Origin: an uncultured Gammaproteobacteria bacterium
Lineage (GTDB): Bacteria; Pseudomonadota; Gammaproteobacteria; DRJJ01
DNA length: 64,000 nucleotides
Direction of reading: 5' to 3'
Assembly: GCA_947258795.1 (NCBI GenBank)
Contig: CAMYJU010000001.1
Location: 62,001-126,000 of the forward strand
The notes below the pieces were generated by a model. It did no database searches, had not been told where the DNA came from, and was given only the letters and a program-made list of their open reading frames with translations. The translations under genes were made by a program, and so were the position numbers. Every line of letters begins with the position of its first letter. Within the stretch, counting starts at the first letter, position 1. Below are positions 32,999 through 42,535 of this stretch, piece by piece.

Positions 32999-34758
32999 TG
33001 CCGATACGTAAACGTAAATTTGACAGTCTGATCATCGGCGCCGGTGGTGGTGGCTTGCGTGCGGCATTACAGTTATCCCGGGCCGATGCCCAGGTGGCCG
33101 TGGTTTCCAAGGTCTTTCCGACCCGATCACATACGGTTGCGGCGCAGGGTGGTGTGAATGCCGCACTGGCCAATGTGTCCGAGGATAATTGGCACTGGCA
33201 TATGTTCGATACCATCAAGGGCAGTGACTATCTCGGTGATCAGGATGCGATTGAATACATGTGCCGTGCCGCGTCGCGTATCGTCTATGAACTGGAACAT
33301 ACCGGTGTACCTTTTTCGCGTCTGGATAACGGGCGTATCTACCAGCGCGCATTTGGGGGGCAAAGCAAGCATTTCGGCGGAGAACAGGCTACGCGTACCT
33401 GTGCGGCCGCGGACCGTACCGGTCATGCTATCCTGCATTCCCTGTACCAGCAGAATATTCGTGCGAAAACGCATTTTTTCGATGAGTATTTTGCGATTGA
33501 CCTGATCAAGGATGATGCCGGCTATGTTCTGGGTGCACTGGTAATGGAGATCGAAACCGGTGAGCCGATGCTGATCGAGGCCAAGACGACCCTGCTGGCG
33601 ACCGGTGGCGCAGGGCAGCTGTATCGTACGACTACCAATGCGCTGATCAATACCGGTGATGGTATGGCGATGGCGCTGCGTGCCGGTGTGCCGTTGCAGG
33701 ATATGGAGTTCTTCCAGTTTCATCCAACCGGCATCGCCGGCAAGGGTATGCTGATTACTGAAGGGGTCAGGGGAGAGGGCGGTTATCTGATCAATCGTGA
33801 TGGTGAACGTTTCATGGAGCGCTACGCACCACATGCGAAGGACCTGGCCAGTCGCGATGTGGTCAGTCGTGCGATCTATATCGAGATACGCGAGGGCAGG
33901 GGTTGTGGGCCGGACAGGGATCATGTGTTGCTAAAGGTTGACCATCTCGGACCTGAGGTGATCAAAAAACGCCTACCCGGTATCCGTGATCTGTGCCTGA
34001 CCTTCCTGCACAGTGACCCGATCGAGAAGCCGATACCGGTGTATCCAACTGCACACTACACTATGGGCGGTATACCGACCAACCGCTATGCTCAGGTGGT
34101 GACACCGGCTCGACATGGTCCGGAAGAGGTGGTGCCGGGGCTGTACGCGGCTGGTGAATGTGCCTGTGTTTCGGTACATGGTGCCAACCGGCTGGGTGGT
34201 AATTCCCTGCTGGACATCCTGGTGTTCGGACGCGCCGCGGCCAATCATATTATCGATTATCTGAATGAAAGCCGATATCACCGTGGTCTGCCGGATGCAG
34301 GTGTACAGCAGGCCATGGCGCGTCTGGAACGCTGGGATAAAAAAGGCGATGGTGAAACTGTCGATTCAGTTCGTGCGGAATTGACCCGGGTGATGGAGCA
34401 ACACTGTGGTGTGTTCCGCGAGCAGACCATGCTGGATGAAGGCGTGAAAAAGGTACAGGAACTGGCCAGTCGTATGCAGGAGGTCCGACTGACTGATCAT
34501 AGCCGGATATTCAATACCGCACGTGTCGAGGCGCTGGAACTGGAAAACCTGATGGACATCGCGCTGGCGACGGTGTGTTCCGCCAGTGCACGTACCGAGA
34601 GCCGTGGCGCACATTCTCGGGTTGACTATCCGGACCGGGATGACGAGCACTGGCTCAAGCATAGCCTATACTTCAATGATTGCAGTCTGGATTATAAACC
34701 GGTACGTATGAAACCCCTCACAGTAGATAGCTTCCCGCCCAAGGCCAGGGTGTACTGA
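32998..34758 (+). CDS. sdhA: Succinate dehydrogenase flavoprotein subunit
   Basis: SdhA oxidises succinate to fumarate with covalent FAD. The FAD-binding IIGAGGGGLRAALQLS opens the protein. The SRSHTVAAQGG-type motif (TRSHTVAAQGGVNAAL) carries the histidine for covalent FAD. Substrate residues lie in HPTGIAGKGMLITEGVRGEGG, HYTMGGIPTN and GANRLGGNSLLDILVFGR. The start is taken at the ATG overlapping the sdhD stop, giving 586 residues (E. coli 588). An ORF start 12 codons upstream is not family-like. Confidence 0.98.
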   Translation: MPIRKRKFDSLIIGAGGGGLRAALQLSRADAQVAVVSKVFPTRSHTVAAQGGVNAALANVSEDNWHWHMFDTIKGSDYLGDQDAIEYMCRAASRIVYELEHTGVPFSRLDNGRIYQRAFGGQSKHFGGEQATRTCAAADRTGHAILHSLYQQNIRAKTHFFDEYFAIDLIKDDAGYVLGALVMEIETGEPMLIEAKTTLLATGGAGQLYRTTTNALINTGDGMAMALRAGVPLQDMEFFQFHPTGIAGKGMLITEGVRGEGGYLINRDGERFMERYAPHAKDLASRDVVSRAIYIEIREGRGCGPDRDHVLLKVDHLGPEVIKKRLPGIRDLCLTFLHSDPIEKPIPVYPTAHYTMGGIPTNRYAQVVTPARHGPEEVVPGLYAAGECACVSVHGANRLGGNSLLDILVFGRAAANHIIDYLNESRYHRGLPDAGVQQAMARLERWDKKGDGETVDSVRAELTRVMEQHCGVFREQTMLDEGVKKVQELASRMQEVRLTDHSRIFNTARVEALELENLMDIALATVCSASARTESRGAHSRVDYPDRDDEHWLKHSLYFNDCSLDYKPVRMKPLTVDSFPPKARVY

Positions 34759-34761
34759 CAG

Positions 34762-35466
34762 ATGGCTGCGGTCAGATTCTCGATTTACCGCTATGATCCC
34801 GAACAGGATCAGAGAGCCCGGATGCAGGATTATACGCTGGAGCACGTCGGCAAGGACATGATGCTGCTGGATGCGTTGCTGGAACTGAAAAAAATGGATG
34901 AAAGCCTGGGCTTCAGGCGTTCCTGCCGTGAAGGGGTGTGTGGTTCAGATGCAATGAGCATCAATGGCCGTAATAGCCTGGCCTGCATTACACCGTTGGC
35001 GACACTGAAGCAACCGGTTACCTTGCGTCCGCTACCTGGCAGGCCGGTAGTTCGTGACCTGATTGTTGATATGAGCCAGTTCTACCATCAGTATCGTGAG
35101 GTGAAACCTTATCTGACTGTGCACGATCCGCTGCCGGAAGTGGAGCTGTCGCAAAGCCCGCAAGACAGGGAAAAACTGGATGGTTTGTACGAATGTATCC
35201 TGTGTGCCTGTTGTTCGACGGCATGTCCATCGTTCTGGTGGAACCCTGACAAGTTCATGGGGCCGGCGGCGCTGTTACAGGCCTGGCGTTTTCTGGCCGA
35301 TAGTCGGGACCAGGATACCGATGCACGTCTGGATGCATTGCAGGGGCCATACAAACTGTTCCGTTGTCATACCATTATGAGTTGTGTGGACGTTTGTCCC
35401 AAAGGTCTGAACCCGACGCTGGCAATCGGCAAGATCAAGGACCTGATGATCAAACGATCAGTGTAA
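34762..35466 (+). CDS. sdhB: Succinate dehydrogenase iron-sulfur subunit
   Basis: SdhB passes electrons from FAD to quinone. The [2Fe-2S] ligands C55, C60, D63 and C75 lie in CREGVCGSDAM and NSLAC, with the same numbering and the same Asp ligand as E. coli. The [4Fe-4S] and [3Fe-4S] ligands are in CILCACCSTACPSFWW and CHTIMSCVDVCPKG. It has 234 residues and lies three bases after sdhA. Confidence 0.98.
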   Translation: MAAVRFSIYRYDPEQDQRARMQDYTLEHVGKDMMLLDALLELKKMDESLGFRRSCREGVCGSDAMSINGRNSLACITPLATLKQPVTLRPLPGRPVVRDLIVDMSQFYHQYREVKPYLTVHDPLPEVELSQSPQDREKLDGLYECILCACCSTACPSFWWNPDKFMGPAALLQAWRFLADSRDQDTDARLDALQGPYKLFRCHTIMSCVDVCPKGLNPTLAIGKIKDLMIKRSV

Positions 35467-35469
35467 GCT

Positions 35470-35730
35470 GTGGATCAGATCACATCACAATCCGAGATAA
35501 ATGTCCTATCCTGGCGTTGTCGTCGTGGTATGCTGGAACTGGATTTGTTACTTAACAGTTTTTTACAACATAAATATCAGGAACTTGGCCTGTCAGCTCG
35601 TCAGGCCTTTGAACAATTGCTAGAATATCCGGATACAGTGTTATATGACCTGTTAATGGGCCACACGATCACGGCGGACCAGGAGATTGCAGATGTCGTC
35701 AAAAAAATCCGTACAAAGCCTGCAGATTGA
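35470..35730 (+). CDS. sdhE: FAD assembly factor SdhE
   Basis: SdhE promotes covalent attachment of FAD to SdhA. The 86-residue protein contains the family motif RGMLELD (residues 19-25) and the helical bundle pattern of the YgfY/SdhE family. It lies three bases after sdhB, which fits its role, and overlaps the next gene by 38 bases. Confidence 0.93.
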   Translation: MDQITSQSEINVLSWRCRRGMLELDLLLNSFLQHKYQELGLSARQAFEQLLEYPDTVLYDLLMGHTITADQEIADVVKKIRTKPAD

Positions 35731-36133
35731 ACCGCGCCTGTCGCGGCAACTGGGTTTGTTCATGCTACTGGTGCATGGGATTGCGATGCTGGCCGTCACC
35801 GGGACGGATATGCCCCTGGCCATCCAGCTGGCGCTGATCGGCTTTGTACTGGTTAACATTATCCAGGTATTCAATCTACACGTACTAGGCCGTTCCAGGC
35901 AGTCTGTGCAAATGCTGGTTTGGGATGAGCAGGGCGACTGGTTTCTGTTTTCACCTGATGGCCAGAAACATGAGGCCCGTTTATTGCCTGCCAGCCTGGT
36001 GCACCCGCTACTAATCGTACTGAATTTCAGGGTCCCTGATCGTGGTCGCTGGAGCAGTATCCTGTTACCGGATGCGCTGGACAAACGTACACATCGCCAG
36101 CTGCTGACCCGGTTAAGGCAGGAAGCGAAGTAA
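35693..36133 (+). CDS. YgfX/CptA-like membrane protein
   Basis: A 146-residue protein with two N-terminal transmembrane helices (about residues 22-40 and 45-65) and a soluble C-terminal part (MLVWDEQGDWFLFSPDGQ). It matches the ygfX (cptA) partner of sdhE in other gammaproteobacteria. In E. coli YgfX was described as a membrane toxin acting on FtsZ/MreB, with YgfY as antitoxin; that reading is disputed. The ATG at 35693 has AGGAG seven bases upstream, inside sdhE. Confidence 0.75.
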   Translation: MSSKKSVQSLQIEPRLSRQLGLFMLLVHGIAMLAVTGTDMPLAIQLALIGFVLVNIIQVFNLHVLGRSRQSVQMLVWDEQGDWFLFSPDGQKHEARLLPASLVHPLLIVLNFRVPDRGRWSSILLPDALDKRTHRQLLTRLRQEAK

Positions 36134-36180
36134 ATCAGCGTGAATTCTGGCTGTTTGCTTGCTGCAAGCGAATTTAACTA

Positions 36181-37821
36181 TTACTCACTACTGGCAACAC
36201 GTAATCCGGCGCCTTTATGAATGTCGGGCTTCAGAATGGTTGCCTTGAGCTGTTTGCTGTCCGCCTCCGGGTAATCCAGGTTGTAATGCAGCCCCCGGCT
36301 TTCCTTGCGTTGCAGTGCTGAACGGATGATCAGGTCTGATACCTCTACCAGGTTGCGCAGTTCAATCAGGTCATTCGATATGCGGAAGTTGCCGTAGTAC
36401 TCGTTGATTTCCATGGCCAGCATATCAACACGTCGCTTGGCACGTTGCAGGCGTTTGGTGGTACGCACGATACCGACGTAGTCCCACATGAAGCGACGCA
36501 GTTCGTCCCAGTTATGCGAAACCACGACATGTTCGTCAGAGTCCTCGACCCGGCTTTCATCCCAGGCGGGCAGCTGTGCGACAATCTCCGGCCGTTCTTC
36601 CTGCTGCAGCATATCTCTGGCCGCGGCCTCGGCAAACACCAGGCATTCCAGCAGTGAGTTACTGGCCATACGGTTGGCGCCATGCAGCCCGGTGTAGGCG
36701 GTCTCGCCGATTGCGTACAGGCCGGGCACGTCAGTGCGTGCGGACAAATCGGTGATCACGCCACCACAGGTATAGTGGGCGGCCGGTACCACCGGTATCG
36801 GGGTACGGGTCATGTCAAAGCCATATTCCAGGCAGCGCGCATGAATGTTCGGGAAGTGCTCAATGATAAAGTCTGCCGGCTTATGGGTAATATCCAGGTA
36901 TACGCATTCCACACCCAGGCGTTTCATCTCATGGTCGATCGCACGCGCCACGATGTCGCGTGGAGCCAGATCGGCACGGGGGTCGAACTTTTTCATGAAG
37001 CGGGTACCATCGGCAAGACGTAGCTTGCCGCCTTCACCCCTGACCGCTTCGGAGATCAGGAAGGATTTGGCCTTCGGATGATACAGACAGGTCGGGTGGA
37101 ACTGGTTGAACTCCATATTGGCGACCCGGCAGCCGGCCCGCCAGGCCATCGCAATACCGTCTCCGGTCGAAGTATCCGGGTTGCTGGTATATAAATAGGC
37201 CTTGCTGGCGCCACCGGTGGCCAATACCACGTTGCCGGCCGCGATCACCCTGACCCTATCTGCCTGTTTGTCGAGCACATAGGCACCGAGACAGCGGTTG
37301 CCGGAAAGCCCCAGTTTGGCCTCGTTGATCAGGTCGATAGCCAGATGATGCTCGTAGACCTGGATGCCGGGATGGTTGCGCACCTGGTTCTGTAGTGTGG
37401 TCTCGATCGCCCGGCCGGTGGCATCTTCCGAATGAATCACCCGGCGTTTGCTGTGACCTCCTTCGCGGGTCAGGTGATAGCCCTTGCTGGCGTCATCCTT
37501 GTCCAGCAGGGTGAACGGCACCCGATGGTCGAGCAGCCACTGGATCGCACCCGGCCCGTGCTCTACAACGTAACGTACTGTTTTTTCATCACAAAGTCCG
37601 GCACCGGCCTCCAGGGTGTCGTCGATATGTTTTTCCACCGAGTCTTCCTTGCTCAATACCGCGGCGATACCGCCCTGTGCGTACAACGTGGAGCCTTCAC
37701 CGAGCGAACTTTTTGATATCACCGCAACGGACAGGCGGCCAGCCAGCCGCAATGCCAGTGACAGACCCGCAGCCCCGCTACCGATGATCAAGACATCATA
37801 TTTGATGGAATTTTTCAGCAT
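36181..37821 (-). CDS. nadB: L-aspartate oxidase
   Basis: NadB oxidises aspartate to iminoaspartate, the first step of de novo NAD synthesis. It is an SdhA-like flavoprotein. [15 protein letters not shown] binds [50 protein letters not shown] and [16 protein letters not shown] are family segments. Its 546 residues match E. coli NadB (540). It is divergent from rpoE, as in E. coli and Pseudomonas. Confidence 0.97.
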   Translation of the reverse strand: MLKNSIKYDVLIIGSGAAGLSLALRLAGRLSVAVISKSSLGEGSTLYAQGGIAAVLSKEDSVEKHIDDTLEAGAGLCDEKTVRYVVEHGPGAIQWLLDHRVPFTLLDKDDASKGYHLTREGGHSKRRVIHSEDATGRAIETTLQNQVRNHPGIQVYEHHLAIDLINEAKLGLSGNRCLGAYVLDKQADRVRVIAAGNVVLATGGASKAYLYTSNPDTSTGDGIAMAWRAGCRVANMEFNQFHPTCLYHPKAKSFLISEAVRGEGGKLRLADGTRFMKKFDPRADLAPRDIVARAIDHEMKRLGVECVYLDITHKPADFIIEHFPNIHARCLEYGFDMTRTPIPVVPAAHYTCGGVITDLSARTDVPGLYAIGETAYTGLHGANRMASNSLLECLVFAEAAARDMLQQEERPEIVAQLPAWDESRVEDSDEHVVVSHNWDELRRFMWDYVGIVRTTKRLQRAKRRVDMLAMEINEYYGNFRISNDLIELRNLVEVSDLIIRSALQRKESRGLHYNLDYPEADSKQLKATILKPDIHKGAGLRVASSE

Positions 37822-38066
37822 AGTCCTAGTCTAATGCATAGCGTTACAGGTTTGAACTCAACGGAATCTGCCTGATCTTGAACAGACAGGCCTAATCCGG
37901 CCAACAATGAGGATAGATTATGGCCAGCGCGGCCCGTACTTGTGTAATCAAGCTGGATCGACAAGAATATGACAGTATTGTGAGGAAGCATAAGCCAAAA
38001 AACACAGATTCCAGCAGTAAGGCCCCTCCGGTCGGAAGCGCCGGGTCTGAGGAGGTAACGCCCCGT

Positions 38067-38639
38067 ATGGGTGCCAATCAGGCAGACCAGGAGCTGGTAG
38101 TCAGGGTGCAGAAAGGGGACAAGAAGGCCTTCGATGCCCTGGTCCTGAAATATCAGCACAAGATCATCCAGCTGGTTTCGCGTTTTGTGAAGAACCCGCA
38201 TGAGGCACAGGATGTTGCCCAGGAGGCTTTTATCAAGGCCTATCGTGCCTTGCCAAGGTTTCGCGGGGACAGCGCCTTTTATACCTGGTTGTACCGGATA
38301 GCGATTAATACGGCCAAAAACTATCTGGTCGCACAGAATCGCCGTCCACCGGCAGATGACGTGGATGCCCAGGATGCCGAGCAGTATGGCCTGCCTATCA
38401 TGCAGGATATCGGCACCCCGGAGCGGCTGGCCCTAACCAGTGAAATTCAGCAGGTGATTGTCTCGGCCATTGATAATCTGCCGGACGACCTGCGCACGGC
38501 CATCACCCTGCGTGAGCTGGAGGGAATGAGCTATGACGAGATAGCGCAGACCATGGACTGTCCGATAGGAACCGTCAGGTCACGTATCTTCCGTGCAAGA
38601 GAATCCATAGATGAGCAAATACGTCCTTTGCTTGTCTAA
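38067..38639 (+). CDS. rpoE: RNA polymerase sigma factor RpoE (AlgU)
   Basis: RpoE is the ECF sigma factor for envelope stress. Starting at MGANQADQELVVRVQKGD it has 190 residues and follows E. coli RpoE almost without gaps. Sigma2 has DVAQEAFIKAYRALPRFRG and AFYTWLYRIAINTAKNYLV. Sigma4 has LRELEGMSYDEIAQTMDCP and GTVRSRIFRARE. The site GGAGGT lies ten bases upstream of this ATG. The frame stays open 49 codons further upstream. The anti-sigma genes follow directly. Confidence 0.97.
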   Translation: MGANQADQELVVRVQKGDKKAFDALVLKYQHKIIQLVSRFVKNPHEAQDVAQEAFIKAYRALPRFRGDSAFYTWLYRIAINTAKNYLVAQNRRPPADDVDAQDAEQYGLPIMQDIGTPERLALTSEIQQVIVSAIDNLPDDLRTAITLRELEGMSYDEIAQTMDCPIGTVRSRIFRARESIDEQIRPLLV

Positions 38640-38688
38640 TTGAATATCAGGAAATGTGTATGCAGTACAGTATTTCGAGGTGGTTATT

Positions 38689-39255
38689 ATGAACAAGAAG
38701 GTTGACGAACAGCTTTCCGTCTTTATGGATGGCGAGTTACCGGATGCGGAGCATGAGTTGCTGATCAGACAGCTGACCCGTGATCATGGCTTGTTGGACA
38801 AGTGGGGTCGTTACCACCTGATCCGCGACGCGATGTTAAATCATTTGCCCGTCCATGTAGACGCAGGCCTGCCTGAGCGCATCAGTGCGGCAATGGAAGA
38901 TGAGCCGGAGCATTTACAGGCTGATCAGCAGGCAATGAGCAGACAGTGGGTACGGCCATTGGCCGGTTTTGCGGTTGCTGCATCGGTTGCATTGGTGGCG
39001 GTGCTGGGTTTGCAGGATGTTAACCAGCCTGGCGTCACGCCGGTGTTACCGGAGATTGCCAGTGTTCAGCCGCAAGCACCGCAGGTCCTGCCGATACAGC
39101 GTGCCTCTGTAAATGGTTTGCGCTGGAACGCCCAACCGGCCATAGCCAATCGTCTGAACGGTTACCTGGTGAATCATAATGAGTCAGTCTCATCGAACCA
39201 GTTACAGGGCATGATCCATTACTCACGTATTGCCGGATATGAACAGAAGCGGTAG
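38689..39255 (+). CDS. rseA: Anti-sigma-E factor RseA (MucA)
   Basis: RseA is a single-pass inner-membrane protein that sequesters RpoE until cleaved by DegS and RseP. The N-terminal sigma-binding domain starts EQLSVFMDGELPDAEHELLI. One transmembrane helix lies at about residues 91-109 (PLAGFAVAASVALVAVLGL). A periplasmic tail ends near Tyr-Glu-Gln-Lys-Arg. The start MNKKVDEQ has a GAGGTGG site. It has 188 residues. The 3' end overlaps rseB. Confidence 0.92.
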   Translation: MNKKVDEQLSVFMDGELPDAEHELLIRQLTRDHGLLDKWGRYHLIRDAMLNHLPVHVDAGLPERISAAMEDEPEHLQADQQAMSRQWVRPLAGFAVAASVALVAVLGLQDVNQPGVTPVLPEIASVQPQAPQVLPIQRASVNGLRWNAQPAIANRLNGYLVNHNESVSSNQLQGMIHYSRIAGYEQKR

Positions 39256-40252
39256 TTACAGGACCGGTTTACTGGTATATGTGCTCGCAGCCGTGGCGCT
39301 GGTCAGCCCGTTGCAGGCCTGGTCGGAACACCCGACTGCCGGAGAGGCACGTGAGTGGCTGGGCAGGATGTCCAATGCAATCAAGAACCTCGATTATGAA
39401 GGGACGTTTGTTTATGCACACGGCTCGACACTGGAGGCACTGAGCATCGTACATTCGCGTACCGCGGTCGGCGAGTCGGAAAGGCTTTATTCACTGGTGG
39501 GTTCGGCGCGTGAGATTTTGCGTGAAGATGATCTGCTGACCTGTATATTGCCGGATAATGAAGCAGTTGTAGTCGAAAAGGCGAGACCACGTAAATACCT
39601 GCCCACCGGCTTGCTGGAGCTAAACTACCGTTTGTCGGAATATTATGATTTCAGGGTGGTAGGTACCGACCGGATGACTGGCCGCATGGCCACCGTCATT
39701 GCCGTCATGCCGCGTGACCCGTATCGCTATGGTTATCGCCTGTGGCTGGACAATGCAACTGCCTTGCTGCTCAAATCGGATATGGTTAATGCGGAAGGTG
39801 AGGCGCTGGAACAGGTCATGTTTACCTCGCTGAAGGTAATGGACCGGGTAGGAGAGGAAAAACTCAAGCCGGTTTCACTGGAAGACCGTTTCAAATGGTA
39901 TCGGGGTAAGGACAAGACAGCAGATCGAAAAACCTCATCCGGCTGGAAGATCAGGCAATTACCCGGTGGTTTCAGAATGATCGCGAATTCCGAGCAGCAT
40001 ATGGCCATGGGGCGCCAGCCTGTCGAGCACCTGGTCTATACAGACGGGCTGTCATCCGTATCGGTATTTATTGAAAAACCGGATATCGATACAGAAGAGA
40101 TGCAGGGCATGTCCTACATGGGTGCGGTCAATGCCTACGGTACGATCGTGGATGGCTACCAGGTGACAGTCGTCGGTGAAGTGCCGGAGGCGGCGGTCAT
40201 GATGATTGGAAAATCGGTCCATTACACCGGCCATAAAAGTCAGGACGAATGA
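39239..40252 (+). CDS. rseB: Sigma-E factor regulatory protein RseB (MucB)
   Basis: RseB is a periplasmic protein that binds the RseA periplasmic tail and shields it from DegS. It senses mislocalised lipopolysaccharide. A signal peptide covers about residues 1-28 (LLVYVLAAVALVSPLQAWS). The lipoprotein-receptor-like N-domain (WLGRMSNAIKNLDYEGTFVY) and C-domain (KIRQLPGGFRMI) are present. The ATG at 39239 is chosen, with a TTG three codons upstream as alternative. Both overlap rseA. It has 337 residues. Confidence 0.93.
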   Translation: MNRSGSYRTGLLVYVLAAVALVSPLQAWSEHPTAGEAREWLGRMSNAIKNLDYEGTFVYAHGSTLEALSIVHSRTAVGESERLYSLVGSAREILREDDLLTCILPDNEAVVVEKARPRKYLPTGLLELNYRLSEYYDFRVVGTDRMTGRMATVIAVMPRDPYRYGYRLWLDNATALLLKSDMVNAEGEALEQVMFTSLKVMDRVGEEKLKPVSLEDRFKWYRGKDKTADRKTSSGWKIRQLPGGFRMIANSEQHMAMGRQPVEHLVYTDGLSSVSVFIEKPDIDTEEMQGMSYMGAVNAYGTIVDGYQVTVVGEVPEAAVMMIGKSVHYTGHKSQDE

Positions 40253-40686
40253 TCGAGGAAAACGCACATGTTACGCAGGTCAGCCACGGGGTTGCCTGGG
40301 TGGAGGCGCAAAGGCAGTCTGCCTGCGGTTCCTGCCAGGTTCGTGGTGGTTGCGGTACGTCGGCCCTGGCAAAGTTGATGGGTAAAAGACGCAACAGTGT
40401 CAGGGCGCTGGACCCGCTAGGTGTGCAACCGGGCGATGATGTGCTGATTGGCCTGCAGGAGCGTGCCCTGGTACGCGCCTCCCTGAATATGTACATCTTG
40501 CCCCTGGCAGGCCTGTTCGCCGGTGCCTTTGCAGGTCGCCAGCTCGACGCCGGTCACGGGGAAGCCTGGACCATCCTGCTGGCCCTGGCCGGCTTGCTAG
40601 CCGGATTTGGTCTGGTGCGCCTGTTCTATCGCAAGATACAGAATAATCCTGTTTATCAGGCTGTCATTTTAAAGAGACTCACCTGA
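40249..40686 (+). CDS. rseC: RseC/MucC family positive regulator
   Basis: A 145-residue inner-membrane protein of the RseC/MucC family. The N-terminal cysteine cluster CGSCQVRGGCG (from about residue 25) is typical. Two transmembrane helices follow (about 81-98 and 103-122). In E. coli RseC modestly promotes sigmaE activity and in other bacteria it is linked to SoxR reduction. Its role here is inferred from the operon. It starts by an ATGA overlap with rseB. Confidence 0.9.
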   Translation: MIEENAHVTQVSHGVAWVEAQRQSACGSCQVRGGCGTSALAKLMGKRRNSVRALDPLGVQPGDDVLIGLQERALVRASLNMYILPLAGLFAGAFAGRQLDAGHGEAWTILLALAGLLAGFGLVRLFYRKIQNNPVYQAVILKRLT

Positions 40687-40701
40687 TGGTAAAACTTCCG
40701 T

Positions 40702-40720
40702 ATCTGCTGGATAAGCAGAT
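40702..40720 (+). other. Stem-loop between rseC and degP
   Basis: A perfect 7-bp inverted repeat (ATCTGCT / AGCAGAT) with a 5-base loop begins 16 bases after the rseC stop. The tail TTGATATGAT is only partly T-rich, so it is at best an attenuating terminator. A second, 6-bp inverted repeat (TACCCG / CGGGTA) lies at 40757-40780. Confidence 0.35.
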
Positions 40721-40826
40721 TTGATATGATATCTCCGGTTGTTTGCAGATGGAGACTACCCGTGATGCAATGAGCGGGTATGGTTTGCGTAAAACACGAT
40801 ATTGATAATACGAGAACTGATAGCTT

Positions 40827-42266
40827 ATGAAATTGTTAACCAAAATCCGTTTACCTCTTTTACTGATTGCACTGGCTGCTTATGTTCAGCCGGCAATGTC
40901 ACGATCCTTGCCTGACTTTACTGATTTGATCAAGCAGGTCAGCGGAGCGGTAGTCAACATCAGTACCACCTCACATACCAAGCAGGGTACTGGTAGTGGA
41001 CATGGTGGCCAGTTTCATGGATTCCCGGAAGGGACGCCGTTTGATGACCTGATCAAACGCTTTTTCCATGACCGCGGCGAGGAAGGAGAGTTTGCACCGG
41101 ACAAGCAGTCGCTGGGTTCCGGATTTATTATTTCAAAAGACGGCTACCTGTTGACCAATCGTCATGTGGTTAAGGATGCTGATGAAATTATAGTGCGCCT
41201 CAGCGACAGGCGTGAATTCAAGGCTGAGATGGTCGGCATGGACAAGCGCAGTGATCTGGCCCTGTTGAAGATTAATGATGAAAACCTGCCTGTTGTCACT
41301 ATCGGAAAGTCCAGCACGCTCGAAGCTGGGGAGTGGGTACTGGCGATCGGGTCACCATTCGGTTTCGAGCATTCAGCGACAGCCGGTATCGTCAGTGCGA
41401 CCGGCAGAAGCCTGCCTAATGAGAATTATGTCCCTTTTATTCAGACGGATGTAGCGATCAATCCGGGAAATTCAGGGGGACCCTTGTTCAATATGGATGG
41501 CGAGGTCGTCGGCATCAATTCGCAGATATTCAGTCGTACAGGTGGGTACATGGGATTGTCTTTTGCAATACCTATTGATGTGGCCATGCGCGTTGCTGAT
41601 GAACTGAAGAACAAGGGGCATGTAACACGCGGCTGGCTGGGTGTATACATACAGGATGTCACCCGTGATCTGGCACGTTCATTCGGTATGAAACAGCCAC
41701 AGGGCGCGCTGGTGACCCGTGTTATCGAAGACAGCCCGGCCGACAAGGCCGGTATCAAGGTAGGGGATGTCATTATTGAATACAATGACAAGCTGATTCC
41801 GAATTCCAGCACCTTACCGCCACTGGTCGGGATGACCGGACTGGGTGAGTCTGTGCCGGTCAAGGTGATCCGTAATGGCAAGAAGAAAAAACTTAAGGTC
41901 AGGATTGCCGAGTTGCCCGATATGGATACCGAAGAGGCGCGGAGTAAAGGTGATGATAAGGGTGAAACCTCCCGCCAGTTCAATCGCCGCATGGGTGTTT
42001 ACCTGGAAGACCTGACCGAGTCCCAGCGCAGTAAACTGGGTATCGACAAGGGTGGTGTACTGGTTACCCAGGTCAAGCAGGGCGCGGCCGGTCGGGCAGG
42101 TGTCCGCCGGGGTGATGTGATTCTGATGGTCAATGGTCAGCAGGTGAACAGTGTACGTATGCTGAACCGCATCGTGGACGATCTGCCGGATGGCAGTATG
42201 GTACCGGTACTGGTTCAGCGTGATGGTGGTGCCCTGTTTATGCCCATGCGCCTGCCGGAAAAATAG
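40827..42266 (+). CDS. degP: Periplasmic serine endoprotease DegP-like (MucD)
   Basis: This is a periplasmic protease and chaperone that clears misfolded envelope proteins. It has a signal peptide (about residues 1-25) and a trypsin-like domain with catalytic H113 (TNRHVV), D143 (RSDLALL) and S216 (GNSGGPL). Two PDZ domains follow (about 265-355 and 380-470). Its 479 residues fit the DegP/DegQ group. Placement directly after rseABC matches Pseudomonas mucD, a known sigmaE target. Confidence 0.95.
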   Translation: MKLLTKIRLPLLLIALAAYVQPAMSRSLPDFTDLIKQVSGAVVNISTTSHTKQGTGSGHGGQFHGFPEGTPFDDLIKRFFHDRGEEGEFAPDKQSLGSGFIISKDGYLLTNRHVVKDADEIIVRLSDRREFKAEMVGMDKRSDLALLKINDENLPVVTIGKSSTLEAGEWVLAIGSPFGFEHSATAGIVSATGRSLPNENYVPFIQTDVAINPGNSGGPLFNMDGEVVGINSQIFSRTGGYMGLSFAIPIDVAMRVADELKNKGHVTRGWLGVYIQDVTRDLARSFGMKQPQGALVTRVIEDSPADKAGIKVGDVIIEYNDKLIPNSSTLPPLVGMTGLGESVPVKVIRNGKKKKLKVRIAELPDMDTEEARSKGDDKGETSRQFNRRMGVYLEDLTESQRSKLGIDKGGVLVTQVKQGAAGRAGVRRGDVILMVNGQQVNSVRMLNRIVDDLPDGSMVPVLVQRDGGALFMPMRLPEK

Positions 42267-42532
42267 TGCATAAGCCCGGGCCCCGGCGTCTGACGCTATA
42301 CGGCCGTCAGGCCTGCGGCTTATGTCAGGATATGCATTGGCAGTTGCTGCAACTGGCTGAGGAACTGGATATCCGGGTCGATTGGGTGGAAATCGACTCG
42401 GATACGGAACTGGTTGATGAGTTCTCAACCAGAATACCGGTTCTTATGGCGGAAGACACTGAAATCTGTCATCATATACTGGATACGGTCGCATTAAATG
42501 CCTACCTTGACATCAAACCTGGCCCCAGATAA
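42266..42532 (+). CDS. Glutaredoxin-like protein
   Basis: An 88-residue thioredoxin-fold protein of the glutaredoxin-like DUF836 group. The active-site CXXC is CGLC near residue 17, after the strand LTLYGRQ, and the cis-proline segment is RIPVLMAED. It may reduce disulfides in the cytoplasm; the specific partner is unknown. The start codon is GTG, overlapping the degP stop (TAGTG). lepA begins three bases after its stop. The degP-grx-lepA order is seen in several gammaproteobacteria. Confidence 0.8.
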   Translation: MHKPGPRRLTLYGRQACGLCQDMHWQLLQLAEELDIRVDWVEIDSDTELVDEFSTRIPVLMAEDTEICHHILDTVALNAYLDIKPGPR

Positions 42533-42535
42533 TCC

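Noticed and set aside
35687-35692. TTG start for the ygfX-like gene
   Set aside because: The ATG at 35693 has AGGAG at ideal spacing.
37854-37881. Possible sigmaE-type promoter (GAACTC ... TCTTGA) upstream of rpoE
   Set aside because: Autoregulation of rpoE is known elsewhere, but both boxes match the GAACTT / TCTGA consensus only partly, so it was not listed as a feature.
40757-40780. Inverted repeat TACCCG / CGGGTA upstream of degP
   Set aside because: It is only six base pairs with a 12-base loop; such repeats occur by chance and no regulator is suggested.
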